DNA of 64,000 nt from Armatimonadota bacterium. Lineage in GTDB: Bacteria > Armatimonadota > HRBIN16. Position numbers and translations under genes: made by a program. How positions within the stretch are numbered: the stretch's first letter is position 1; each line of letters begins with the position of its first letter. The stretch lies in NCBI GenBank assembly GCA_026003175.1, contig BPGT01000003.1, forward strand, positions 186,001 to 250,000. The letters are read 5' to 3'. The notes under the pieces were generated by a model. That model did no database searches and had not been told where the DNA came from. It saw nothing but the letters and a program-made list of their open reading frames with translations. Of the stretch, positions 1-10,636 are shown piece by piece.

Positions 1-341
1 CTCTAGGTGAGGAGAGCGCGGCGCACCTGGGCTTTGAGGTAGAAAGGCTGAAGCGGTGGGCGATTGTGCTGGCAGCGCTATGCACGGCGGCGGCGGTATC
101 AGTAAGTGGCATCATCGGTTTCGTGGGGTTGGTGGTTCCACATATTGCCCGACGGCTGTTCGGCGCTGACCATCGGCAGCTGTTCTGGAGCGCGGCAGTA
201 CTTGGCGCGGTGCTGATGGTATGGGCGGATACGCTGGCGCGGAGCATCGCCCGCCCGGCGGAGATACCGGTTGGGGTGATTACTGCCCTGTTGGGCGCGC
301 CGTTCTTTATCGCGTTGCTGAGGAGAGAGCGTCTGGTGTGA
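1..341 (+). CDS. FecCD-family ABC transporter permease, C-terminal part
   Basis: The reading frame is open from the window edge (codons begin at base 3), so only about 112 C-terminal residues are present. Proteins of this family form the membrane channel of BtuCD/FhuB-type importers for cobalamin, haem or iron-siderophore. Seen here are the family's conserved GFVGLVVPHIARRLFG stretch, a hydrophobic segment that follows it, and the closing PAEIPVGVITALLGAPFFI motif, which are the usual end of a BtuC/FecD subunit. The substrate cannot be told from this fragment; the binding protein and the ATPase, if adjacent, lie outside the window. The next gene starts inside its stop codon region, suggesting cotranscription. 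Confidence 0.9.
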   Translation, partial: LGEESAAHLGFEVERLKRWAIVLAALCTAAAVSVSGIIGFVGLVVPHIARRLFGADHRQLFWSAAVLGAVLMVWADTLARSIARPAEIPVGVITALLGAPFFIALLRRERLV

Positions 342-862
342 GCAAAGCGATAGCACGCAAAACGGATGGCGAACGGAAACTTGCCACCGAGCAAGCGATT
401 ATCGAGCAGGCACAGCGCGAGCTGCGTGTGATATGGTGGCGATACACGCTGTGGATAACGATACTGATGTTCGTCGCGCCGCTGGTGATGACCGTTCTGG
501 CAGCGCTCCTGCGGATAGGGCAGGTGACTTTTTTGCTGCTCAACTTCATCGTGGTGTTCACGCTGGTACAGGTTATGCTGTATCACGTACGCCAATCCTA
601 CGACCACCTGAAGCAACTTGGGCGGACGGCGGTGCAGAAACATTTGTGGCATGCGGCGCGAGCTGCGCTCGAACCGTTCTCGCGCTTCGGCAATCGGGGC
701 TTCGACTGGGATGGAGAGGCGCATTATCTGCTAATGCGCACCTACCTGTCGTTGGGAGATGTTCGGAGGGCGGAGAAAGCGCGCGATTTCCTCCTGCGTA
801 ACCGACGGGGCAAGTGGGTAGAACGTGCCCGCAAGGCTATCCCTTCGGAGGAGGGCAGCTAG
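338..862 (+). CDS. Small membrane protein of unknown function
   Basis: I chose the GTG at 338, giving 174 residues, because it overlaps the permease stop (GTGA) and follows a GAGGAGAG ribosome site at 320-327. The frame remains open further upstream, but that would be embedded in the permease gene. Two strongly hydrophobic segments at about residues 35-60 and 63-85 predict two membrane helices. They are followed by a basic cytoplasmic region with a possible TPR-like helical pair near the C-terminus (HYLLMRTYLSLGDVRRAEKA). I do not recognise the family. Its stop overlaps the stop of the convergent minus-strand gene by four bases. Confidence 0.7.
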   Translation: MSKAIARKTDGERKLATEQAIIEQAQRELRVIWWRYTLWITILMFVAPLVMTVLAALLRIGQVTFLLLNFIVVFTLVQVMLYHVRQSYDHLKQLGRTAVQKHLWHAARAALEPFSRFGNRGFDWDGEAHYLLMRTYLSLGDVRRAEKARDFLLRNRRGKWVERARKAIPSEEGS

Positions 863-1209
863 TCCTCCTCTTCTTCCTCGTCCTCGTCTTCGAAGTCGAA
901 ACCTTCGATATCTTCCAGGTCCATGCTGGGGTCGGTATAGCGCCCAATCTCCTCGGCGCGGAAGACGTGTACCACAAAGTCCTCGCGCTCGAAACGAGGC
1001 ATATAGCTGGACACGATGTCCTCATCGATCATCGCCACCAGAGTCTCTTCCTGTTCCGGGGCGAAGTCGCCTTCCAGCAACAGGGTAGCGTAGATAGTGC
1101 CGGCAGCATAGTGGATGTCTACTTGTCCTACTCGCTCGTTGTTGCGCCAAATCAGATAGATTTCCGAGCTTTCGGTGCGAACCAGGCGGTTCAGACGCAC
1201 GTTGTTCAT
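859..1209 (-). CDS. Small protein with an acidic C-terminal tail
   Basis: A 116-residue protein with no signal peptide or membrane helix. The N-terminal 85 residues form a compact mixed fold (start MNNVRLNRLV). The last ~20 residues are almost entirely Asp and Glu. It lies 16 bases downstream of the FapA/DUF342-type gene on the same strand, so the two are probably cotranscribed and may act together. A GGAGAAGAGG-like stretch just upstream serves as ribosome site. The family is not recognised. The acidic tail could mediate electrostatic binding or chelation, but that is conjecture. Confidence 0.7.
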   Translation of the reverse strand: MNNVRLNRLVRTESSEIYLIWRNNERVGQVDIHYAAGTIYATLLLEGDFAPEQEETLVAMIDEDIVSSYMPRFEREDFVVHVFRAEEIGRYTDPSMDLEDIEGFDFEDEDEEEEED

Positions 1210-1225
1210 GCCTCTTCTCCTAGAG

Positions 1226-2590
1226 TTAGTCGAGTGGTCTTACCTGCACTCGCGCCTCACCTCGTACGACGAAGAAGCGAACTGCTTGCAAATCACTCTC
1301 TACCAGATAGCTGTATTTGCCGATGGTGACCTTCACGCCCGGGTAGATCGTACCGCGCACGACCACCTCTGCCCGCGTTGGCGCGTTGACCTGTATCGTG
1401 ATGGTGCGCTTCTCATGTTGCAGTTCCTTTAATCGCGCCTCCAGGCGACGACGGTGCGCCATCAGCCGTTGAATCGCCTCTTTCTTTTCCGGTGAGGAAA
1501 CCTCTGCAGTGACCGACACATATGGGCGCAGGGCGTCATTGATTTTCTGTATATTATGCTCGCACTGCCGTATCTCCTCCGCGATCTCAAACAGCCGCTC
1601 ATCGCCCAAGGTGTCTACTCCCACTACTACTTCGGTGGGCGCCCATGCAGGTGTACCTATAGTATACGCCTCTATGCCTTCGAATGCCACCACACGCCCG
1701 CCCGCGATGTGCACGCTGCTGTTCAACGCAATAACCTGGCGGCGGGTGCTGAGGGTGCAATTTACGATGCTTGCGCCCAGTAAGATGTTCCCGTCCGCTG
1801 CGATGTCCGACTGCTGCGCTCCCTTGCTAAGGTAACAGGTTCCCCTGGCGTTCAGAGAAGCACCTTCGCATCGCCCGCTCAGTGCCACGTCGCCGTGCAC
1901 GCGCACCTGCGCCCCCGGTAACAAGTTGCCTTTTAACACCAGCGAGTCTGCAAACAGTTGCGCTCCTTGCAGGTCGCCCATTACCGGCTGTGTCGGCAAC
2001 ACGCTCAGCTTGTCGCCGGAAAGGTGTACATAGCCCGACCTCTGTGCGGTGAACTGCAGGTTATCGTCGGAGGCGAGCACGTTCTCCCCTGCACGCAGGT
2101 TCGCTTCTCTACCGGGGCGCTGCGGTACCGTTTGGGGCGGAAACGTCAGAGTGCGCCCAGGACGCCCGTGTTGCGCTGGCACTACTGTAGCAATCAACTG
2201 CCCTGCCTGAATATAACGCGCCGGGTCCAGTTGAAGATAATCAACGCTACCGTCCGGCAGCAGGGGCAAGGGACGCATTACCACCTCTTCGGGCAAGCGG
2301 TAATTGACCTTCGCATCGGTACCATGAACAGGCGGCACGCCCTCTGCCACGACCACCTGTACCTTGTCTGCTAGCCTTGTGGCTCGTTCTATGGCGTTGC
2401 GGATGGCGTGTTCGTCAATCCCGTAGGCTACGCCCATCTCTTCGAGAGCGTGAACTACATCCGCAACCCTTACCGGGTTACCATCCCCCTGCGGCGGGGC
2501 AACCAACAGCATCGCCTGCGTCTTATCTTCGTTGAAAAACACCCAGAAGCTGCCGTCCACAGAAGCCCCCAGCGAAGGCTTCAGTGCCAT
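1226..2590 (-). CDS. FapA/DUF342-family protein
   Basis: The ATG at 2590 is the start (454 residues, MALKPSLGAS) because GAGGAGG sits six bases before it; an in-frame GTG at 2605 overlaps that ribosome site. Family DUF342, also called flagellar assembly protein A, has an N-terminal domain followed by a right-handed beta-helix of short repeats and a C-terminal coiled coil. The order is visible here: a repetitive polymer-like region at about 190-300 (VRVHGDVALSG, then a Cys-containing stretch, ILLGASIVNCTLSTRR), a charged helix at about 350-400, and a terminal beta-rich domain. No flagellar genes are nearby, and the family occurs in non-flagellated bacteria, so the role is open. Confidence 0.8.
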   Translation of the reverse strand: MALKPSLGASVDGSFWVFFNEDKTQAMLLVAPPQGDGNPVRVADVVHALEEMGVAYGIDEHAIRNAIERATRLADKVQVVVAEGVPPVHGTDAKVNYRLPEEVVMRPLPLLPDGSVDYLQLDPARYIQAGQLIATVVPAQHGRPGRTLTFPPQTVPQRPGREANLRAGENVLASDDNLQFTAQRSGYVHLSGDKLSVLPTQPVMGDLQGAQLFADSLVLKGNLLPGAQVRVHGDVALSGRCEGASLNARGTCYLSKGAQQSDIAADGNILLGASIVNCTLSTRRQVIALNSSVHIAGGRVVAFEGIEAYTIGTPAWAPTEVVVGVDTLGDERLFEIAEEIRQCEHNIQKINDALRPYVSVTAEVSSPEKKEAIQRLMAHRRRLEARLKELQHEKRTITIQVNAPTRAEVVVRGTIYPGVKVTIGKYSYLVESDLQAVRFFVVRGEARVQVRPLD

Positions 2591-2751
2591 GAGTGACCTC
2601 CTCACCAGTGGTCTACTAACTCTATTTGCCCATCTTATTATTGGAAAAAGTTGCCTCGTTGCTGAGGCAGAAGGAGATTCCTTTCTACCTCGGTAATTAA
2701 ACGATTAAGAACGACCGACAATCAAAAAGATGCTCTACTGAGGTCTTCCCT

Positions 2752-4770
2752 ATGCTCTCGTGGCGTAAATGGACAATGCCGTACTCGCCCAGTGTAGCGA
2801 GGGCGCGTGTACAGGAACCTGTTGCTGCTGTGACCGCGACAGGACGTGCGCTCACCGCACGCGCATGGATTATCGGCATCATCTGCGTGACATTGGTAGA
2901 CCTGTGGATACACTGGGCGGAGCTGGTACTGGGCGGGCGCGGGCACACCGCGCTGGCGAATACCTCTATCCCTGTTGGGGCGTTCAACGCGCTGGTCGCG
3001 CTGGTGGTGATGAATCTGTTGTTACAGCGGGCGGCGGCACGTTGGGCGTTAACCCCACAAGAGCTGCTGGTTATCTACGTGATGATGACGGTAGCCACCG
3101 TGCTTTCCTCTTCGGGCGCGCTGCACTTCATCGTGCCGACGGTGACCGCCGCCTTCTATTACGCCTCCGCCGAAAATCAGTGGGCAGAGCTCTTTCATCG
3201 CTACATCCCCGACTGGCTGGCGCAGAAGAACGAGTTCGCGCTGAAGTACTTTTATCAGGGCAATGCATCTGTGCCGCTGGGTTTGTGGTGGAAGCAAATC
3301 GGCGCGTGGACGCTTTTTATGACCGTGTACACCTTTACCTGCCTATGCTTGATGGCAATTATGCGCCGACAGTGGGTGGAGCGCGAACGGCTGACCTTCC
3401 CAACGGTTGCACTGCCCCTTGCGCTCATTCGCGAACCGCAATCCTTGTTCAGCAACCGCTTGCTGTGGCTGGGGTTTGCCATTCCCTTCGGTCTGGGCAC
3501 ACTGAACACCATCCACCTGAACTATCCGGCGGTTCCTGAGGTTCCTCTGCGCGCCACCAGCCATCTGGACATCGCACAATGGGTGACCACCCCACCGTGG
3601 AACGCCATCGGCTACACGCCCATGTCTTTCTACCCCTTCGTTATCGGCATCGCCTACCTGTTGTCGCTGGATGTGACCTTCAGCTGCTGGTTCTTCTACC
3701 TGGTTACCAAGATCGAGCTGGTGCTGGGTTCAGCCATGGGCTGGACAGCGGCGGCAGGCGGCGCGGCACAGAGCGTGTACCCCTGGACAGGGCATCAGGG
3801 CGCGGGAGCCTTTCTGGGATTGACCGCTATCAGCCTCTATCTGGCGCGCAAGCATCTTAAAGAAGTGTGGCGAGCCGCCTGGCATGGTCAGGGTGATGAC
3901 AGCAACGAACCGATGCCTTACCGCTGGGCGGTGATAGGCTTCTTTGCGGGCTTACTGGGCAGTATGATGTTCTGTGTGGTGGCGGGCATGAGCTGGGGCG
4001 CGGCGGGGATACTAGTACTGCTCGCCCTCTCCTATATGATGGCAGCGACGCGTACCCGCGCTGAAAGCGGCAACGCCTGGCTTTTTGGCCCCAGCGTGGA
4101 CGTGTACCAGCTCATGACCACCACCTTCGGCACGACAGGGTTTCGCGTGCAAGACCTGACCATCCTGGCTTATATGCGTGCGCCGCTGGCAAACTTCGAC
4201 CTGCGCTGTATCTCCATGCCCCACCAGCTGGACGGTTTCAAGATGGGCGGCGAGGTGCGTGCTAACCTGAGACAGGTCGCGCTGGCGATGATGACTGCGA
4301 TTGCGGTGGGGTTCGTGATTTCCTTTGTCATCGCACTGGCAATATGGTACCACTTTGGCGCAGGCGCGAAGACCGACGCCTGGCGCACCTATATGGGGCG
4401 GACTCCCTTCGATGCCCTGGCGGACGCCATCAAAACCCCTCTCAAGGCAGATACCAATGGCTCCATCGCTGTGTTATTCGGCTTATTGATTACTGTGGTG
4501 CTCGCCGTACTGCGTACACAGCTTGCCTGGTTCCCCTTCCATCCCGTCGGCTATGCGATTGCCCACACGCTGACCATGCAAATGGTGTGGTTGCCCTTCA
4601 TTATCGCGTGGGTCATCAAGTGGGCGGTACTGCACTTCGGTGGGATGAAGCTCTACCGACAGTCCCTGCCGTTCTTCTTCGGGCTGATACTGGGCGACTT
4701 CGTGAACGGCGGCTTCTGGACACTGGTCGGGTGTTTCACCAACATCAGTGTGTATCCGATTAACTGGTAA
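2752..4770 (+). CDS. Polytopic membrane protein, DUF6785/DUF6784 (OPT-like)
   Basis: A 672-residue protein with roughly 14 hydrophobic segments spread from residue 40 to the C-terminus. The pattern, including the conserved WYHFGAGA-type stretch and the LPFFFGLILGDFVNGGFWTL end, matches the oligopeptide-transporter-like DUF6785 and DUF6784 pair found in Armatimonadota, Planctomycetota and related phyla. Substrate is unknown. The ATG at 2752 is preceded by GAGGTC at about 2743. The gene stands alone, divergent from the FapA gene and separated by about 200 bases from the sugar-nucleotide operon. Confidence 0.75.
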   Translation: MLSWRKWTMPYSPSVARARVQEPVAAVTATGRALTARAWIIGIICVTLVDLWIHWAELVLGGRGHTALANTSIPVGAFNALVALVVMNLLLQRAAARWALTPQELLVIYVMMTVATVLSSSGALHFIVPTVTAAFYYASAENQWAELFHRYIPDWLAQKNEFALKYFYQGNASVPLGLWWKQIGAWTLFMTVYTFTCLCLMAIMRRQWVERERLTFPTVALPLALIREPQSLFSNRLLWLGFAIPFGLGTLNTIHLNYPAVPEVPLRATSHLDIAQWVTTPPWNAIGYTPMSFYPFVIGIAYLLSLDVTFSCWFFYLVTKIELVLGSAMGWTAAAGGAAQSVYPWTGHQGAGAFLGLTAISLYLARKHLKEVWRAAWHGQGDDSNEPMPYRWAVIGFFAGLLGSMMFCVVAGMSWGAAGILVLLALSYMMAATRTRAESGNAWLFGPSVDVYQLMTTTFGTTGFRVQDLTILAYMRAPLANFDLRCISMPHQLDGFKMGGEVRANLRQVALAMMTAIAVGFVISFVIALAIWYHFGAGAKTDAWRTYMGRTPFDALADAIKTPLKADTNGSIAVLFGLLITVVLAVLRTQLAWFPFHPVGYAIAHTLTMQMVWLPFIIAWVIKWAVLHFGGMKLYRQSLPFFFGLILGDFVNGGFWTLVGCFTNISVYPINW

Positions 4771-4821
4771 TACCGGTTGATTTTACAAAGTAGGTGCATC
4801 GAAGGCAACAGGCGTGCAGAA

Positions 4822-4862
4822 CCTGACCCCCCTGTCTCCCTTCCTTGCGGTGAAGGGGGTAT
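4822..4862. repeat. REP-like C/G-rich palindromic repeat, short copy
   Basis: An intergenic C-run/G-run segment with imperfect dyad symmetry (CCCTTCC...GAAGGGGG). It resembles half of the longer elements at 8282-8358 and 45070-45155. It lies after the membrane protein stop and could act as a weak transcription end. Confidence 0.4.
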
Positions 4863-4895
4863 ACTCTTCTCCCTGTGCCGTGTTGACCCCTCCGC

Positions 4896-4925
4896 TTTAC
4901 AAAACCTTTATCCGCTGAGTATAAT
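4896..4925 (+). promoter_or_regulatory. Sigma-70-type promoter for the sugar-nucleotide operon
   Basis: TTTACA at 4896-4901 and TATAAT at 4920-4925 are separated by 18 bases. The start codon of the first operon gene lies about 50 bases downstream. Confidence 0.7.
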
Positions 4926-4978
4926 TTGTGGGGTGTTCAACCCGATAATGTGAAATCATGCGCTTGGGAGGTGAAAGG

Positions 4979-6082
4979 ATGCAAGGGATTATCATTGCCG
5001 GTGGATTCGGTACCCGTTTCCGTCCGCTCACTTACACCCGTCCGAAACCTCTCATGCCCATCTTAAACCGCCCGCTGCTGGAGTATCAGGTGGCTTTGCT
5101 GAAGGCACACGGTGTCACGGAGATTGTGTTTGCTACCAATTATATGGCGGATGCGATTGAGGAACACTTCGGGGATGGTAGTCGCTTCGGCGTGAAGATG
5201 CGCTACGCCCAGGAGGAACAGCCTCTGGGCACGGCTGGAGCCATCCGCAACGCCGCGAAGAGCCTATGGAGACAGGAAACGGTGGTGGTTTTCAACGGCG
5301 ACATTGTGACCGATTTTAACCTGAGCGCGATTATAGACCTGCACCGGCACCGAAGAGCACGTGCCACTATCGCGCTGAAAGCAGTGCCCAGCCCCAACCC
5401 ATACGGCGTGCTGGACCTAGACCGTGACGGCAGGGTTCTGGCATGGCGTGAGCCAACAGAGGAGCAGAAGAAAGCGCTGGCGGCGAACCCCAATGTGGAG
5501 CAGACCGGCTGGGACTACATCAACGCAGGCTTCTACGTGCTGGAGCCGGAAGTGGTGGAAAGCATCCCCGAGGGCAGAATGGTATCGATAGAGCGCGAAA
5601 TCTACCCGCGTATGATTGCACAGGGAGAAGGTTTATATGGCGCGCCTGCTGAAGGCTACTGGGTGGATGTTGCCGGTCCCACGCAATACTGGAAGGTTAC
5701 CAACGACCTGCTGCGTGGTCGGGTAAACGTGCCCCTGCCCGGCACACCGCGCGCAGAAGGCTTGTGGTGTATGGAGCGTGCTCAGGTGCGCTGCACGCTG
5801 GACGCAGGCGCGGTGGCGCATATCGGTGAAGGGGCGGTTGTGGAAGAAGGGGTGCACCTGCGCGGCACGGTAGTGATCGGGGCAGGTTGCCATATCGAGC
5901 GGGGTTGCGTGCTGGAGGATTGTGTGCTGCTGGAAGGGGTGCATCTCGGCGAAGGAACCGACCTGACCCGTGTTATCTGCGACCGCGATGTGTTCGTCGA
6001 CGCGGGTAGCCGTATTGCTGACGCAGTGATAGCTGCGGGCAGCCGTATCGAACGTGAAAGCCGAATGGGCACAAGCTGGTGA
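4979..6082 (+). CDS. Sugar-1-phosphate nucleotidyltransferase with beta-helix tail
   Basis: The ATG at 4979 (367 residues, MQGIIIAGG) is chosen because GGGAGGTG at 4966-4973 is its ribosome site; an ATG at 4958 lies upstream of that site. Enzymes of this family join a sugar 1-phosphate to a nucleoside triphosphate. The N-terminal Rossmann-like domain carries the nucleotide-binding loop GGFGTRFRPLT and KPLMP, then the metal-binding FNGDIVTDF segment. The region after about residue 260 has hexapeptide-like repeats of a left-handed beta-helix (IGEGAVVEEG, VVIGAGC). It is closest in pattern to GDP-mannose pyrophosphorylase-like proteins. The next gene overlaps or abuts its stop. Confidence 0.88.
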   Translation: MQGIIIAGGFGTRFRPLTYTRPKPLMPILNRPLLEYQVALLKAHGVTEIVFATNYMADAIEEHFGDGSRFGVKMRYAQEEQPLGTAGAIRNAAKSLWRQETVVVFNGDIVTDFNLSAIIDLHRHRRARATIALKAVPSPNPYGVLDLDRDGRVLAWREPTEEQKKALAANPNVEQTGWDYINAGFYVLEPEVVESIPEGRMVSIEREIYPRMIAQGEGLYGAPAEGYWVDVAGPTQYWKVTNDLLRGRVNVPLPGTPRAEGLWCMERAQVRCTLDAGAVAHIGEGAVVEEGVHLRGTVVIGAGCHIERGCVLEDCVLLEGVHLGEGTDLTRVICDRDVFVDAGSRIADAVIAAGSRIERESRMGTSW

Positions 6083-6093
6083 GGATACTTTGT

Positions 6094-7221
6094 ATGGACA
6101 ATACGATTCAAGTACCTATAGCTGACCTTCAGGCGCAGTACCACGCGCTGCGCCCGGAGATAGATGCCGCCATCGCCCGCGTGCTGGAAAGCGGGCGGTT
6201 TATTCTGGGAGAAAACGTGCGGTGCGTTGAAGAGGAGGTCGCTGCCTGTTGTGGGGCGCGTTTTGGCATCGGGGTGGCATCCGGCACCGACGCACTGGAG
6301 CTATCACTGGCAGCGCTGGGTATCGGGCCGGGGGATGAGGTAATTACCACACCCTTCACTTTCGGAGCCACTACCGAGGTCATCGTGCGGCTGGGCGCGA
6401 AACCGGTGTATGTAGACATTGACCCCGATACCTATAACATCGAAGTGAACGCGATCGAACGCGCCATCACACCGCGCACGCGCGCCCTGTTGCCAGTAGA
6501 CCTGTTCGGACAGATGGCAGACCGACAGGCGCTATGGCGCATTGCACAGGAGCACGGTCTTTACCTGGTAAACGACTCGGCGCAGGCGATCGGCGCACAA
6601 CAGAACGGTATACCGGTGGCGGCGGTGGGTCACGCCACCGCACTGAGCTTCTATCCCACCAAGAACCTGGGCGCGTTCGGCGACGGCGGCATCGTGTTGA
6701 CAAACGACGAGCAAATAGCCCGGCGGGTGAGGCAATTGCGCGTGCATGGCGCCGAAGGTGGGGCGTACTTCTACAAAGTGCCCGGCTATTGCAGTCGCCT
6801 GGACGAGATACAGGCGGCGATACTGCGGGTGAAGCTGCGCTACCTGGAAGAGTGGAACGAGCGTCGTCGCCAAAACGCCCATCGGTATATGGAGCTGTTG
6901 CAGGGTACGCAGGCGGTGCTGCCCGTCACTGCGCCGGGCAATCTACACACCTACCATCAGTTCACCATCCGGTATCGGCAACGTGACGCGCTGCAGGCGT
7001 ATCTAAAACAACACGGCATCGCTACCGCCGTATATTACCCGCTACCACTGCACCTGCAGGAGGCGTACCGGTGCCTGGGCTACAAGCGCGGCGACTTCCC
7101 CCACGCGGAGCGTGCCGCCGAGGAGGTACTTTCTCTGCCGGTGCATCCGGAACTGAGCATGGAGCAGATCGAGTATGTGGCTGCGATGGTGCGGCGTTTC
7201 GAGGAGGAACACACGCAATGA
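6094..7221 (+). CDS. DegT/DnrJ/EryC1/StrS-family sugar aminotransferase
   Basis: The ATG at 6094 gives 375 residues; an in-frame GTG at 6079 overlaps the upstream stop, and the AGGA at 6082 favours the ATG. These PLP enzymes transfer an amino group to a keto-sugar nucleotide. Visible are the cofactor-phosphate segment GTDALELSLAALGIGPGDE, the conserved NDSAQAIGA (PLP-ring contact Asp), and the Schiff-base lysine Lys190 in FYPTKNLGAFGDGG. The enzyme sits between two nucleotidyltransferases with overlapping codons, so the three probably make an amino-sugar nucleotide for a surface glycan. Confidence 0.92.
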   Translation: MDNTIQVPIADLQAQYHALRPEIDAAIARVLESGRFILGENVRCVEEEVAACCGARFGIGVASGTDALELSLAALGIGPGDEVITTPFTFGATTEVIVRLGAKPVYVDIDPDTYNIEVNAIERAITPRTRALLPVDLFGQMADRQALWRIAQEHGLYLVNDSAQAIGAQQNGIPVAAVGHATALSFYPTKNLGAFGDGGIVLTNDEQIARRVRQLRVHGAEGGAYFYKVPGYCSRLDEIQAAILRVKLRYLEEWNERRRQNAHRYMELLQGTQAVLPVTAPGNLHTYHQFTIRYRQRDALQAYLKQHGIATAVYYPLPLHLQEAYRCLGYKRGDFPHAERAAEEVLSLPVHPELSMEQIEYVAAMVRRFEEEHTQ

Positions 7222-8273
7222 AAGCGATGATTCTGGCAGCAGGTGTAGGTTCACGCCTGGACCCGCTTACCCGCAATGTACCCAAGCCGATGGTGCCTAT
7301 CGTGAACCGACCGGTGATGGAGCATATCGTGGAACTGCTGAAACGGCATGGCTTCGAGGAGATTATGGTGAACCTGTACTATCTGGGCGACCAGATAGAG
7401 AACCACTTCGGAGACGGTTCGAAATGGGGCGTACGCATTCACTACTCCAGAGAAGACCGCTTGTGGGGAGATGCTGGTAGCGTCAAGCGCTGCGAGCACT
7501 TCTTCGATGACACCTTCATCGTCATCGGCGGCGACGACATCACCGACCTGGATCTGACTCGCTTGCTGCGTTATCACAAGGAGAAGCGCGCTATCGCCAC
7601 TATCGCCCTGTCGCTGGTGGATGACCCTTCGGAGTATGGCATCGCCCTGCTGAACGAACGCGGACGCATCACTCGCTTCCTGGAGAAACCGCGCGGGGAG
7701 GTCATCTTCTCCAACGCGGCGAACACCGGCGTGTACGTGTTTGAACCGGAGATATTTGACCTGATTCCCCGTGGGGTGACCTACGGCTTTGGCGCGAACC
7801 TGCTGCCCCTGCTGCTTGAACAGCGTCGCCCCTTCTATGGTTTTCTGACCTCGTCCTACTGGAAGGATGTAGGCAACCTGCGCACCTACCAGCAAACGCA
7901 CGTGGACGCCATGCAGGGCAGGGTTGCTCTGCGCATCCCCTATCCCGAAACGCGCAAGTACGTGTGGATAGGCGAAAACGTGAAGGTTGACCCCACCGCC
8001 GAAATCGGCTACCCGGTGGTGATAGGCAACAACTGCGAAATCGGTCCGGGCGCGAAGGTGCTGGAGTACAGCGTGCTGGGCGATAACTGTGTGGTGGAGG
8101 ATAATGCCACGGTGCAAGAGAGCATCCTGTGGGAAGGCGCGGTGGTGATGCGCGACACAATGCTAGTGCGTTGCGTGGTAGGCAAAGGCTGTCGTGTGAA
8201 GTCCAACGCCGCAGTGTTCGACGGAGTAATCGTAGACCCTGTGAGAAAGAATAATCATGTGGGCACTGGATAG
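7218..8273 (+). CDS. Second sugar-1-phosphate nucleotidyltransferase
   Basis: The ATG at 7218 overlaps the aminotransferase stop (ATGA) and follows GAGGAGG at 7199-7205; the protein has 351 residues. The N-terminal catalytic domain starts with the nucleotide-binding AAGVGSRLDPLT and KPMVPI, with metal-binding Asp residues in GGDDITDLDL. The final ~100 residues are left-handed beta-helix repeats (IGYPVVIGNNCEIGPGAKV). It is a clear paralogue of the first gene of the operon but differs enough that it likely uses another sugar. The last residues (NNHVGTG) run directly into the repeat-bearing intergenic region. Confidence 0.88.
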   Translation: MKAMILAAGVGSRLDPLTRNVPKPMVPIVNRPVMEHIVELLKRHGFEEIMVNLYYLGDQIENHFGDGSKWGVRIHYSREDRLWGDAGSVKRCEHFFDDTFIVIGGDDITDLDLTRLLRYHKEKRAIATIALSLVDDPSEYGIALLNERGRITRFLEKPRGEVIFSNAANTGVYVFEPEIFDLIPRGVTYGFGANLLPLLLEQRRPFYGFLTSSYWKDVGNLRTYQQTHVDAMQGRVALRIPYPETRKYVWIGENVKVDPTAEIGYPVVIGNNCEIGPGAKVLEYSVLGDNCVVEDNATVQESILWEGAVVMRDTMLVRCVVGKGCRVKSNAAVFDGVIVDPVRKNNHVGTG

Positions 8274-8281
8274 TCAACCGC

Positions 8282-8358
8282 ACCCCCCGACCCCTCTCCT
8301 GCAAGCAGAGAGGGGTCTCCTCCTTCCTTCGCAGGGAAGGGGCAAGGGGTTAGGTCAA
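8282..8358. repeat. REP-like double-hairpin repeat
   Basis: Two neighbouring dyads are seen: GACCCCTCTC...GAGAGGGGTC and CCTTCC...GGAAGG, ended by GGGGTTAGG. Read on the opposite strand the order and sequence match the element at 45070-45155, so this is a dispersed intergenic repeat. Confidence 0.65.
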
Positions 8359-8381
8359 CAAGCTGAAGCAAAAAGGCATGA

Positions 8382-10632
<2,251 letters not shown>

Positions 10633-10636
<4 letters not shown>

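Noticed and set aside
2653-2670. Small hairpin TGCCTC-GAGGCA upstream of the FapA-type gene as an attenuator
   Set aside because: Stem is only six base pairs and the following T run on the minus strand is imperfect; too weak to call.
7251-8117. Minus-strand frame of 288 codons opposite the second nucleotidyltransferase
   Set aside because: Antisense to a clear enzyme gene and without any recognisable domain.
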